From Pseudomonadota bacterium (GTDB lineage: Bacteria > Pseudomonadota > Gammaproteobacteria > Steroidobacterales > Steroidobacteraceae): DNA of 15,059 nucleotides. Shown piece by piece: positions 1 through 13,773 of this stretch. The notes under the pieces were generated by a model. It searched no databases. It saw nothing but the letters and a program-made list of their open reading frames with translations, and was not told the DNA's origin. The translations under genes and the position numbers were made by a program. The stretch is taken from the NCBI GenBank assembly GCA_023423065.1, contig JAFAGC010000121.1, positions 1 to 15,059 on the forward strand, given 5' to 3'. Each line of letters starts with the position of its first letter. Position 1 is the stretch's first letter.

Positions 1-428
1 CGCGCGGACTCGGGCGAGCGGCCCGCCCAGCCGCGCGCGAATCCGCCGTGCAGCACGAGGTGGCTGACGCGCTCCGGGTGACGCACGGAATACTCGACGG
101 CGACGGCCGCGCCCTGCGAGATGCCTAACAAGGCGAATTTCTGCAGCCCCGCCGCGTCGACTATCTCTTCGAGGTCCGCAACCTGGCGCGCGAAGCCGAA
201 CTCCACCTGCGCGCGATCGGAAAGCCCGCTGCCACGCTGGTCGTACCGGTAAAGGGTGTGATGCCGTGAGATCGTCGTGAACCACTGGCGCCACAACGGA
301 CTTTCCCAGTCGAACTCGAGATGGTTGAGCCAGTTGGCCGTCTTGAGCAGCGGCGGACCCTCGCCGGACACCCCGTAGGCGAGCCTGACGCCATCGGCCG
401 TGGTCACGAAGCGGATGGTTTGATCCAT
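1..428 (-). CDS. alpha/beta hydrolase, N-terminal part (runs off the left edge)
   Basis: The minus-strand frame opens at an ATG at 428-426 and stays open to the window edge, giving 142 residues without a stop. The start reads MDQTIRFVTTADGVRLAYGV. Seen: an N-terminal beta-hairpin region typical of the fold, an oxyanion-side segment (G22-E-G-P-P), RYDQRGSGLSD at about 61-71, and the nucleophile elbow G-I-S-Q-G at 102-106 with predicted catalytic Ser104. The acid and histidine of the triad would lie beyond the edge. From family knowledge, close relatives with the NWLNHLEFDWESP segment occur both as free hydrolases and fused to LuxR/winged-helix or nucleotide-cyclase domains, so the missing C-terminus could hold a regulatory domain; substrate unknown. 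It is divergent from the metallohydrolase at 492, 63 bp apart. The Shine-Dalgarno is weak (CAGGG-like). Hydrolase fold is confident, function is not. Confidence 0.85.
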   Translation of the reverse strand, partial: MDQTIRFVTTADGVRLAYGVSGEGPPLLKTANWLNHLEFDWESPLWRQWFTTISRHHTLYRYDQRGSGLSDRAQVEFGFARQVADLEEIVDAAGLQKFALLGISQGAAVAVEYSVRHPERVSHLVLHGGFARGWAGRSPESA

Positions 429-439
429 GTCGCGAACCC

Positions 440-463
440 TGCTTTCGATCAGGACCGAAAGCA
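440..463. promoter_or_regulatory. perfect inverted repeat in divergent intergenic region (candidate operator)
   Basis: TGCTTTCG (440-447) and CGAAAGCA (456-463) are perfect reverse complements separated by 8 bp. The repeat lies in the middle of the 63-bp gap between two divergent start codons (428 and 492). The geometry suits a dimeric regulator controlling one or both genes. It could equally fold as a hairpin in the 5' leader of the hydrolase transcript. Seen in sequence; regulatory role is inference. Confidence 0.4.
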
Positions 464-474
464 AGACCCTGCCG

Positions 475-480
475 TATATT
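475..480 (+). promoter_or_regulatory. possible -10 element for the metallohydrolase gene
   Basis: TATATT lies 11 nt before the ATG at 492 and is the only AT-rich hexamer in the gap. A start site about 7 nt downstream would give a leader of only a few nucleotides. No Shine-Dalgarno is visible before 492, which fits a nearly leaderless message. There is no convincing -35 hexamer 16-18 bp upstream, so this is tentative. Confidence 0.25.
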
Positions 481-491
481 CGCCCCACCGC

Positions 492-1679
492 ATGAAAACG
501 GCATTCGTCCTGATCCTGGCCTTCACGGTCATCAACGTCCTGGCCACCCGGCGGGTCGTCCGTTCGAAGCTGTCGCACCACCGCAAAGTCCTGCTGACTA
601 CCGGCGTCTGGATCATTCCGTTCATCGGCGCGTGGACCGCGTACTCCGCGACGGCCGAACCCGCCGCGCCGCCACCACCGGCCCCGCTGCGCGATCGCGA
701 GGAAGCGCCCGACGTCATCGAAATCGCCGGCAGCTCCTTCCCGGTCAACGAGCATCTGCTGAATGGCCAGGGCTTTCCGATCCTTGATTGGCCCGCGCTC
801 GCGACATGGGCCGAAACGCTGCCCGAAGGACATCGCACGGCCGCGCTGGAAAGCGGCCGGCGTGCCTGGCTCCTGCACCTGCGCAACACGCTCGGCGAAC
901 ACGCGCACCTGGTCGAAACGAAGACGGCATGGGTGCTGTCGTCGTACGAGCCGAAGGTGGCCGGGGCCGTGGCACGCTACGTCGAGACGACCCGGGCGCG
1001 CATCGCCGAACTGCTCGACGGGATCGCCGGTTTCCCGGATGGACACCGCAGCATCGTCGTGGTGCTCGATCACCAGGACGACTATTACCACTACATCACT
1101 AACTACTACCCGGACGAGGGAGAGTTCTCGTACTCGAGCGGCGTGTTCATCGATCCGGGGTGCCCGCATTTCGTCACCGTGATCGACGACCTGTCGGTCA
1201 TCGAACCGGTGATCGCGCACGAGATGACGCACGCCGCGCTGGCGTACCTGCGGCTGCCCAAGTGGCTCGACGAAGGCATCGCGGTGAGCACCGAACACAG
1301 GATCTCGACCAGCCATCATTCCGCGCAGCATGCCGTCGAGCTCATCGGAAAACACCGCGCGTTCTGGAACGCCGAGACGATGCAGCAGTTCTGGTCGGGT
1401 TCGAGCTTCGATCGCGGCGACGATGGCAACGCGCTGTCGTACGACCTCGCGCGCCACATCGTCGGCCTCATCGGCCGGGAATGGTCCGCGTTCACGAAGT
1501 TCGTGCGCGGCGCGAAGCGCGAGGATTCGGGCGCGGCGTCGGCGAAGGCGCAACTGGACCTCGACCTGGGCCAGCTCGCCGCGGCGGCGGTCGGCCTGCA
1601 GCCGCGTTCCGATTGGAGTCCCGACCCCGCGCGCTGGGAACCGGCCACCGCGAGCGCCGCGCAAACCGACCCCAAATGA
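492..1679 (+). CDS. membrane-anchored peptidase MA-like (gluzincin) HExxH metallohydrolase
   Basis: A 395-residue protein if started at ATG 492. The frame is open back to 321, but that stretch overlaps the divergent hydrolase and reads as unrelated sequence before MKTAFVLILAF, so 492 is preferred. Seen: two hydrophobic segments near residues 4-17 and 33-51, separated by a basic stretch, then a Pro/Ala-rich linker (about 55-66) and a soluble domain. The zinc motif HEMTH is at 243-247, followed by LPKWLDEGIA (255-264); E261 or E268 may be the third ligand. This HExxH…LPxWLxEG layout is characteristic of the peptidase MA-like gluzincins. The N-terminal pair of segments, ending PFIGAWTAY, resembles the PLDc_N-type anchor, a tentative likeness. 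The catalytic domain would be periplasmic or cytoplasmic depending on topology. Substrate unknown. Its stop codon overlaps the U-tract of the rpoC terminator on the other strand. Confidence 0.8.
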   Translation: MKTAFVLILAFTVINVLATRRVVRSKLSHHRKVLLTTGVWIIPFIGAWTAYSATAEPAAPPPPAPLRDREEAPDVIEIAGSSFPVNEHLLNGQGFPILDWPALATWAETLPEGHRTAALESGRRAWLLHLRNTLGEHAHLVETKTAWVLSSYEPKVAGAVARYVETTRARIAELLDGIAGFPDGHRSIVVVLDHQDDYYHYITNYYPDEGEFSYSSGVFIDPGCPHFVTVIDDLSVIEPVIAHEMTHAALAYLRLPKWLDEGIAVSTEHRISTSHHSAQHAVELIGKHRAFWNAETMQQFWSGSSFDRGDDGNALSYDLARHIVGLIGREWSAFTKFVRGAKREDSGAASAKAQLDLDLGQLAAAAVGLQPRSDWSPDPARWEPATASAAQTDPK

Positions 1680-1706
1680 AAAGGGCCGGCATTGCTGCCG
1701 GCCCTT
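1674..1706 (-). terminator. Rho-independent terminator of the rpoBC transcript (possibly bidirectional)
   Basis: AAGGGCCGGC (1681-1690) pairs perfectly with GCCGGCCCTT (1697-1706) around a 6-nt loop. On the minus strand the stem is followed by TTTTCATTT, a usable U-tract, so it would end transcription about 100 nt past the rpoC stop. On the plus strand the stem is followed by the weaker GGCTTCGTTCT, so it may also terminate the convergent gene less efficiently. Confidence 0.8.
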
Positions 1707-1762
1707 GGCTTCGTTCTAGCTACCGATCGTAACCGGTGACGCCAGTTCGCTCGTCGAGCTCA

Positions 1763-1785
1763 CAGGCCAGTCATGACCTGGCCTG
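1763..1785. other. intergenic hairpin downstream of rpoC
   Basis: CAGGCCAG (1763-1770) and CTGGCCTG (1778-1785) form a perfect 8-bp stem with a 7-nt loop, 22 nt past the rpoC stop and ahead of the main terminator. There is no T-run on either side. An adjacent 10-bp palindrome GCAAGCTTGC (1785-1794) overlaps it by one base. It could protect the mRNA 3' end or be a processing site; function is not known. Confidence 0.4.
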
Positions 1786-1806
1786 CAAGCTTGCTGGCTT
1801 ACCGCT

Positions 1807-6015
<4,209 letters not shown>

Positions 6016-6030
6016 GTAGTTAGCTCCTGA

Positions 6031-10104
<4,074 letters not shown>

Positions 10105-10174
10105 CTGTCGTGCTCCTCGGCCACGTCTGCCGCGCGGCCTGATTAATCGCGTACTTACACACATCGACACGGGG

Positions 10175-10196
10175 GGCGCCCCACAATGGGGGCGCC
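10175..10196 (-). promoter_or_regulatory. GC-rich hairpin in the rplL–rpoB gap (candidate attenuator or processing site)
   Basis: GGCGCCCC (10175-10182) and GGGGCGCC (10189-10196) form a perfect 8-bp G/C stem with a 6-nt loop, about 70 nt before the rpoB ATG. It is followed on the minus strand by CCCCGTGTCG, so there is no U-tract. In E. coli the equivalent gap holds a partial terminator and an RNase III site that lower rpoB expression relative to rplL. The same role here is inferred from position. A weaker 5-bp hairpin lies at 10216-10230. Confidence 0.45.
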
Positions 10197-10245
10197 ACCC
10201 GCTATTTCATCAGCCCCTCTGAAAGAGAGGCCCGAACGAGACCAA

Positions 10246-10632
10246 TTACTTGATCTCGACCTTCGCGCCGGCTTCCTCGAGCTTCTTCTTCATGCTCTCG
10301 GAGTCGGCCTTGTTGACGCCTTCCTTCAGCGTGCCCGGAACGGCCTCGACGAGGTCCTTCGCTTCCTTCAGGCCCAGGCCCGTGAGTTCGCGAACGACCT
10401 TGATGACGCCGACCTTCTTGTCGGCCGGGTATTCCTTGAGGATGACCGTGAACTCGGTCTTCTCTTCGGCCGGAGCAGCGGCAGCAGCGGCGCCGCCAGC
10501 AGCGGCAACCATCGCAACCGGAGCGGCGGCGGTGACGCCCCACTCTTTTTCCAGCGCGTTCTTCAGCTCGACAACTTCCATCACGCTCAGCTTGGACAGC
10601 TGGCTGACGATATCGGGAATTGAAACAGCCAT
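10246..10632 (-). CDS. rplL: 50S ribosomal protein L7/L12
   Basis: A 128-residue stalk protein present in several copies per ribosome, bound through L10, that recruits and activates translational GTPases such as EF-Tu and EF-G. Seen: N-terminal dimerisation domain (about 1-33, MAVSIPDIVSQLSKLSVMEV), an Ala/Gly-rich hinge (about 34-56), and a C-terminal factor-binding domain from EEKTEFTVIL to the end with the KVGVIKVVRELTGLGLKEAK helix pair. It is slightly longer than E. coli's 121 because of the hinge. ATG 10632 has GGAG 7 nt upstream. It lies 45 nt after rplJ, with which it is co-expressed under the L10 leader. Confidence 0.98.
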   Translation of the reverse strand: MAVSIPDIVSQLSKLSVMEVVELKNALEKEWGVTAAAPVAMVAAAGGAAAAAAPAEEKTEFTVILKEYPADKKVGVIKVVRELTGLGLKEAKDLVEAVPGTLKEGVNKADSESMKKKLEEAGAKVEIK

Positions 10633-10657
10633 TTGATTACTCCAAAAGTTTTTCAGC

Positions 10658-10670
10658 TAACTAGTAGTTA
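10658..10670. repeat. perfect palindrome TAACTA-G-TAGTTA in the rplJ–rplL gap
   Basis: The two 6-bp arms TAACTA (10658-10663) and TAGTTA (10665-10670) flank a single G, just after the rplJ stop. The plus strand reads GCTAACTA then GTAGTTA, so it carries near-copies of the CTAACTAC/GTAGTTAG element of other junctions in both orientations. It is too short for a stable hairpin. It may mark a processing or binding site, or be chance. Confidence 0.3.
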
Positions 10671-10677
10671 CGACAAG

Positions 10678-11220
10678 TCAGGCTGGTGCGCCGGCTTCGC
10701 CCTTGCGCTTGTCCGCAAAGGCAGCGATGACGCGTGCCAGATCCGAAGCCGGTGCGGCGATGACCGCGGCCAGCTGCTGTGCGGGCGCGACGAGCAGACC
10801 GAGCAGTTGAGCCCGGGCCTGATCCTTCGTCGGCAACGTCGCAACCTTCTCGAGATCCTTGCCGGGGAGAACTTCTCCACCGAGGGACACGAGCGTCGCG
10901 ACCAGCTTTTCGTTGTCCTTCGAGAAGGCCTTGACCACGCGCGCCGCGGCGCCCGGATCGTCCTTCGAGAAGGCCAGTACCAGCGGACCCTTGAGTTTCG
11001 GTCCCACCGGTTCGAAAGCCGTGCCGGCAAGCGCCTTGCGAGCCAGCGTGTTTTTCACGACACGCATGTACACGCCCTGGGCGCGCGCCTTGGAGCGAAG
11101 CTCGGTCATCTGCGCAACCGTGAGTCCACGGTATTCCGCAGCGACCACCGAGAGCGCGTCTTTCGCGACCTCGGCCACTTCGCCGACCAGCACTTTCTTG
11201 TCTTCGAGGTTGAGTGGCAT
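10678..11220 (-). CDS. rplJ: 50S ribosomal protein L10
   Basis: A 180-residue protein that anchors L7/L12 dimers to the base of the GTPase stalk with L11. Seen: MPLNLEDKKVLVGEVAEVAKDA N-terminus, the YRGLTVAQMTELRSKAR segment, GVYMRVVKNTLARKA, and the GPLVLAFS strand, all typical of the L10 RNA-binding domain, then a C-terminal helix for L12 docking. A GTG two codons upstream (11226) is also in frame, but AGGAGG sits 7 nt before ATG 11220 and MPLN matches the family start. The C-terminal tail (ADKRKGEAGAPA) is longer than E. coli's 165-residue protein. Translation is expected to be repressed by L10(L12) binding the leader at 11375-11450. Confidence 0.98.
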   Translation of the reverse strand: MPLNLEDKKVLVGEVAEVAKDALSVVAAEYRGLTVAQMTELRSKARAQGVYMRVVKNTLARKALAGTAFEPVGPKLKGPLVLAFSKDDPGAAARVVKAFSKDNEKLVATLVSLGGEVLPGKDLEKVATLPTKDQARAQLLGLLVAPAQQLAAVIAAPASDLARVIAAFADKRKGEAGAPA

Positions 11221-11374
11221 ATCCACGCCTCCTGGACAAAAGTCACTTTCACAATCCGGAACGCTTCCGCCGTTCGCACGGCATCCGCGCCCGGTACCAA
11301 TCGACAGCGACCTTCATCCAGCGCAGCTGCGGTCTCGTGTCTTTCGTTCACGAGGCCGTCGAAACACTGTCCGA

Positions 11375-11450
11375 GCGGTACACCATCTGCGCAGGCCGTC
11401 CGATTAAGGAGCCCCTGGGTAGTTAGCCCTCGGCTCCGCCTGCGGTCTCG
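11375..11450 (-). promoter_or_regulatory. L10 leader: autogenous L10(L12)-binding mRNA structure
   Basis: On the minus strand, GCAGGC (11438-11443) pairs with GCCTGC (11391-11396), and ACC (11444-11446) pairs with GGT (11382-11384). The 3' strand carries an extra GCAGAT between the helices, an asymmetric bulge like the kink-turn of the L10 leader family. Enclosed is a second hairpin, GGAGCC/GGCTCC (11408-11437), with an inner GGG/CCC stem and loop CTAACTA. The sequence GACCGCAGGC…CTTAAT…GCCTGCGCAGATGGT resembles the E. coli rplJ leader. It lies 155-230 nt upstream of rplJ, as expected. Family identification is from memory, not a covariance search. Confidence 0.72.
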
Positions 11451-11460
11451 GATGGAACCC

Positions 11461-11526
11461 GTGGCGCCTTGCGGTGCCACGAGTCCGCATCAATCCTTTC
11501 TCGACCGCGCGCCCGCCTTCGCGGGC
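11461..11526 (-). other. two further hairpins in the rplA–rplJ gap
   Basis: GCCCGC (11511-11516) and GCGGGC (11521-11526) form a 6-bp stem with a tetraloop just after rplA. A longer imperfect stem (11461-11468 with 11473-11480) has loop GCAA on the minus strand and one A·C mismatch. Neither is followed by a U-tract. No clear sigma-70 promoter was found in 11451-11544. The rest of the 324-nt gap (11221-11374) has no gene I can support; its frames are leader sequence. Confidence 0.35.
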
Positions 11527-11544
11527 ACGCTCATCCGCAAATCC

Positions 11545-12237
11545 TCAGAGGCTCAGAGAGCTCTGATCGACCACGACGCCCGGGCCCATCGTCGAAGACA
11601 CGGTGATCTTCTTGAGGTACACGCCCTTGGACGTCGCCGGCTTCGCCTTGGTGAGATCCGCGAGCAGCGCGAGGAGGTTTTCCTTGAGCTGGTTGGTCTC
11701 GAACTTCGACTTGCCGATGATGCAGTGGATGATTCCGGCCTTGTCCACGCGGTAGGTGACCTGGCCGGCCTTGGCGTTCTTCACCGCCGTGGCGACGTCC
11801 GGGGTCACGGTGCCGACTTTCGGGTTCGGCATCAGTCCGCGCGGGCCGAGAATCTGGCCCAGCTGGCCCACGACGCGCATCGCGTCCGGGCTCGCGATCA
11901 CGCGATCGAAATTGATGTTGCCGGCCTTCACCTGCGCGGCCAGATCGTCCATGCCGACGATGTCCGCGCCCGCGGCCTTCGCCAGCTCGGCGTTCTTGCC
12001 CGCGGTGAACACCGCGACGCGCAGCGTCTTGCCCGTGCCGTGCGGCATCACCGTCGAGCCGCGGACCTGCTGGTCCGACTTCGACGCGTCGATGCCGAGG
12101 TTCACCGAGCAATCCACCGTCTCGTTGAACTTCGCCGTGGCGAATTCCTTCACGAGCTTGAGCGCCTCGTCGATCGAATACTGCTTGCCGGGAGGAAGCT
12201 TGTTCTTCCAGGTCTTTTCACGCTTTGTAAGTGCCAT
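11545..12237 (-). CDS. rplA: 50S ribosomal protein L1
   Basis: A 230-residue protein of the L1 stalk, which contacts E-site tRNA, and in many bacteria a translational repressor of its own rplK-rplA message. Seen: MALTKREKTWKN start, GSTVMPHGTGKTLRVAVF and the family signature GPRGLMPNPKVGTVTPD at about 143-159, and a C-terminal strand SSTMGPGVVVD. Length is near E. coli's 234. The ATG is 4 nt after the rplK stop, with only a weak GGTGG upstream, so translational coupling to rplK is likely. Confidence 0.98.
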   Translation of the reverse strand: MALTKREKTWKNKLPPGKQYSIDEALKLVKEFATAKFNETVDCSVNLGIDASKSDQQVRGSTVMPHGTGKTLRVAVFTAGKNAELAKAAGADIVGMDDLAAQVKAGNINFDRVIASPDAMRVVGQLGQILGPRGLMPNPKVGTVTPDVATAVKNAKAGQVTYRVDKAGIIHCIIGKSKFETNQLKENLLALLADLTKAKPATSKGVYLKKITVSSTMGPGVVVDQSSLSL

Positions 12238-12241
12238 GTGA

Positions 12242-12670
12242 TTAACCCACCACGTCCACGCCCATCGAACGGGCCGAGCCCGCGATGGTGTTCACCGCCG
12301 CATCGAGATCCGCCGCCGTGAGATCCGGCTGCTTGAGCTTCGCGATCTCCTCGAGCTGCTTGCGCGTGATCTTGCCCACCTTGTTGGTGTTCGGCGTGCC
12401 GCTGCCCTTCTCGATGCCGATCGCCTTGCGGATCAGCACCGACGCCGGCGGCGTCTTCATGATGAAAGTGAAGCTGCGATCCGAGTACACGGTGATGATC
12501 ACCGGGATCGGCAGGTTCTTCTCCACCTTCTGCGTGGCAGCGTTGAACTGCTTGCAGAACTCCATGATGTTCACGCCCTGCTGACCGAGGGCGGGTCCGA
12601 TCGGGGGCGCCGGGTTGGCGGCTCCCGCCGGCACCTGGAGCTTTACGTAGCCCTGTACCTTCTTTGCCAT
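12242..12670 (-). CDS. rplK: 50S ribosomal protein L11
   Basis: A 142-residue protein, the same length as E. coli L11, at the base of the GTPase stalk. It is needed for RelA activation on stalled ribosomes and is the thiostrepton-binding partner of 23S rRNA. Seen: N-terminal AGAANPAPPIGPALGQQGVN with the proline pair of the flexible domain (about 18-35), then the RNA-binding C-terminal domain ending in TIAGSARSMGVDVVG. ATG 12670 has AGGAG (12680-12684) 9 nt upstream. It is first gene of the rplKA cluster, preceded by a 166-nt leader likely to carry its promoter and the L1 control site. Confidence 0.98.
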   Translation of the reverse strand: MAKKVQGYVKLQVPAGAANPAPPIGPALGQQGVNIMEFCKQFNAATQKVEKNLPIPVIITVYSDRSFTFIMKTPPASVLIRKAIGIEKGSGTPNTNKVGKITRKQLEEIAKLKQPDLTAADLDAAVNTIAGSARSMGVDVVG

Positions 12671-12688
12671 GTCACTACTCTCCTGGGT

Positions 12689-12730
12689 GCATGCGTCGCG
12701 GTAGAGCTAACTACTCACGACTCCCCATGC
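12689..12730 (-). promoter_or_regulatory. stem-loop before rplK (candidate L1 autoregulatory site)
   Basis: On the minus strand GCATG (12726-12730) pairs with CATGC (12689-12693). Inside is an asymmetric internal loop (GGGAG on one side, CG on the other), then TCG/CGA and a small apical GTAG/CTAC hairpin around TTAGCT. The structure ends 4 nt before the rplK Shine-Dalgarno (12680-12684). Two short helices around a purine-rich asymmetric loop recall L1 targets, but the orientation of the longer loop strand differs from the 23S site, so the match is only suggestive. Confidence 0.35.
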
Positions 12731-12773
12731 GCGTCCCTGCCGTTGCATCCGGGCATCCTGCCCGGACTAGCCA

Positions 12774-12787
12774 GGGGCTTACGCCCC
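12774..12787 (-). repeat. GNRA-loop hairpin, copy 2 of a two-hairpin unit
   Basis: On the minus strand GGGGC–GTAA–GCCCC, a 5-bp stem with a GNRA tetraloop, 9 nt after the terminator-like hairpin that follows nusG. The same hairpin, with GCAA as loop, occurs before tRNA-Trp at 13855-13868. Confidence 0.55.
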
Positions 12788-12822
12788 GAATTCAAAGAGC
12801 AAACGTCAAAGCCCGTTTGCTC
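12788..12822 (-). terminator. terminator-like hairpin after nusG
   Basis: GAGCAAACG (12797-12805) and CGTTTGCTC (12814-12822) form a perfect 9-bp stem with an 8-nt loop, 14 nt past the nusG stop. On the minus strand it is followed by TTTGAATTC, a short T-rich tail, so termination may be partial. In E. coli secE-nusG ends before a separate rplK promoter, and this site is placed to do the same. Confidence 0.6.
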
Positions 12823-12836
12823 GTCCGTAAACTTGT

Positions 12837-13370
12837 CTAAGCCTTTTCGACCTGCGAGAAGTCCAGCTCGACCGGGGTCGAGCGACCGAGAATCTGCACG
12901 GCCACCTGCAGCCGGCTCTTCTCGTAATTCACGTTCTCGACCACGCCGTTGAAATCGTTGAACGGCCCGTTGGTGACACGCACCACTTCGCCGGGCTCGA
13001 ACAGCACCTTCGGACGCGGCTTGTCCACGCCCTCTTCGACGCGACGCAGGATCTGGTTCGCTTCCTTCTCCGTGATCGGCGCCGGCTTGTCCGGTGTGCC
13101 GCCGATGAAGCCGAGCACCTTGGGCACGTCGCGCACCAGGTGCCAGGTCTGCTCGTCCATGTCCATCTGCACGAGGACATAGCCCGGGTAGAACTTGCGT
13201 TCGCTCTTGCGGCGCTGGCCGTCACGCATCTCGACCACCTCTTCGGTGGGCACGAGGATCTCGCCGAACTTGTGTTCGAGACCGTCCCGCTTGATGCGCT
13301 CCTTGAGCGCTTCGGAGACGCGATGCTCGAAGTTCGAATAGGCGTGTACTACGTACCAGCGCAATGCCAT
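12837..13370 (-). CDS. nusG: transcription termination/antitermination factor NusG
   Basis: A 177-residue elongation factor that binds the RNA polymerase clamp helices, suppresses pausing, and links polymerase to Rho or to ribosomal protein S10. Seen: NGN domain from MALRWYVVHAYSNFEHRV through about residue 118, with FYPGYVLVQMDMDEQTWHLVR and VLGFIGG, and a KOW domain from about 125 (FEPGEVVRVTNGPFNDFNGVVENVN) to the end. Near E. coli's 181 residues. The ATG is 9 nt after the secE stop, with its ribosome-binding site (TGAGGG) overlapping that stop, so the two are coupled. Confidence 0.98.
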   Translation of the reverse strand: MALRWYVVHAYSNFEHRVSEALKERIKRDGLEHKFGEILVPTEEVVEMRDGQRRKSERKFYPGYVLVQMDMDEQTWHLVRDVPKVLGFIGGTPDKPAPITEKEANQILRRVEEGVDKPRPKVLFEPGEVVRVTNGPFNDFNGVVENVNYEKSRLQVAVQILGRSTPVELDFSQVEKA

Positions 13371-13379
13371 CAGATACCC

Positions 13380-13763
13380 TCAGCTACCGGTGAAGAAACG
13401 CGTCACCATCGCCAAAAACAGATCGAGCAGCCAGAAAAAGGCGCTTGCGATCGCCACGAACACCAGCACGATCAACGTCGTCTTCATCGTCTCGTCCCGC
13501 GACGGCCAGAACACCTTGCGGAGCTCGACGCGCGCCTCGAGGACGAATTGCCAGAAATTCCTGCCGTACTGCGAGAACGCGAAGATCGCGACCGCGGCCA
13601 CGAAGGCCCCGAACATCGCCACCCAGCTCGCCCAGACTTCCGGGCGCGGCTTCAGGACGTAAAACGCAACGATGCCGCCAAGCACGAGTGCTATGGCGGC
13701 GATCAATTTGGCGGTGTCGGCTCCCGCCGGCACTGCCGTTTGCTGTTTTGCTTCGTCGTTCAT
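13380..13763 (-). CDS. secE: preprotein translocase subunit SecE
   Basis: A 127-residue inner-membrane protein that clamps SecY in the SecYEG channel. Seen: three membrane segments (about 19-38, 45-66, 99-124), as in the E. coli-type long SecE, with the essential cytoplasmic amphipathic region RVELRKVFWPSRDETMKTTLIV (about 80-101). The frame is open further upstream, but that part is tRNA-Trp read as protein, so ATG 13763 (MNDEAKQQ) is used. That start is only 10 nt from the tRNA CCA end and has no good Shine-Dalgarno. Downstream nusG follows at 9 nt. Confidence 0.97.
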   Translation of the reverse strand: MNDEAKQQTAVPAGADTAKLIAAIALVLGGIVAFYVLKPRPEVWASWVAMFGAFVAAVAIFAFSQYGRNFWQFVLEARVELRKVFWPSRDETMKTTLIVLVFVAIASAFFWLLDLFLAMVTRFFTGS

Positions 13764-13773
13764 GTTCAACAGA

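Noticed and set aside
321..491. A 57-codon upstream extension of the metallohydrolase
   Set aside because: It overlaps the hydrolase coding region on the other strand and would place a non-hydrophobic stretch before an obvious N-terminal membrane segment.
10105..10170. A 22-codon N-terminal extension of rpoB
   Set aside because: MAYSFTEKKRIRKNFGKQ is the conserved RpoB start and GAGGAG sits just before it. The extension reads through the intergenic leader.
11221..11480. Minus-strand small frames in the rplA–rplJ gap as possible leader peptides
   Set aside because: They overlap the structured L10 leader, run into rplJ out of frame, and show no ribosome-binding site that singles one out.
10633..12321. 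A 562-codon plus-strand frame across rplJ, the L10 leader and rplA
   Set aside because: It is antisense to three certain ribosomal protein genes or leader, and no domain is recognisable.
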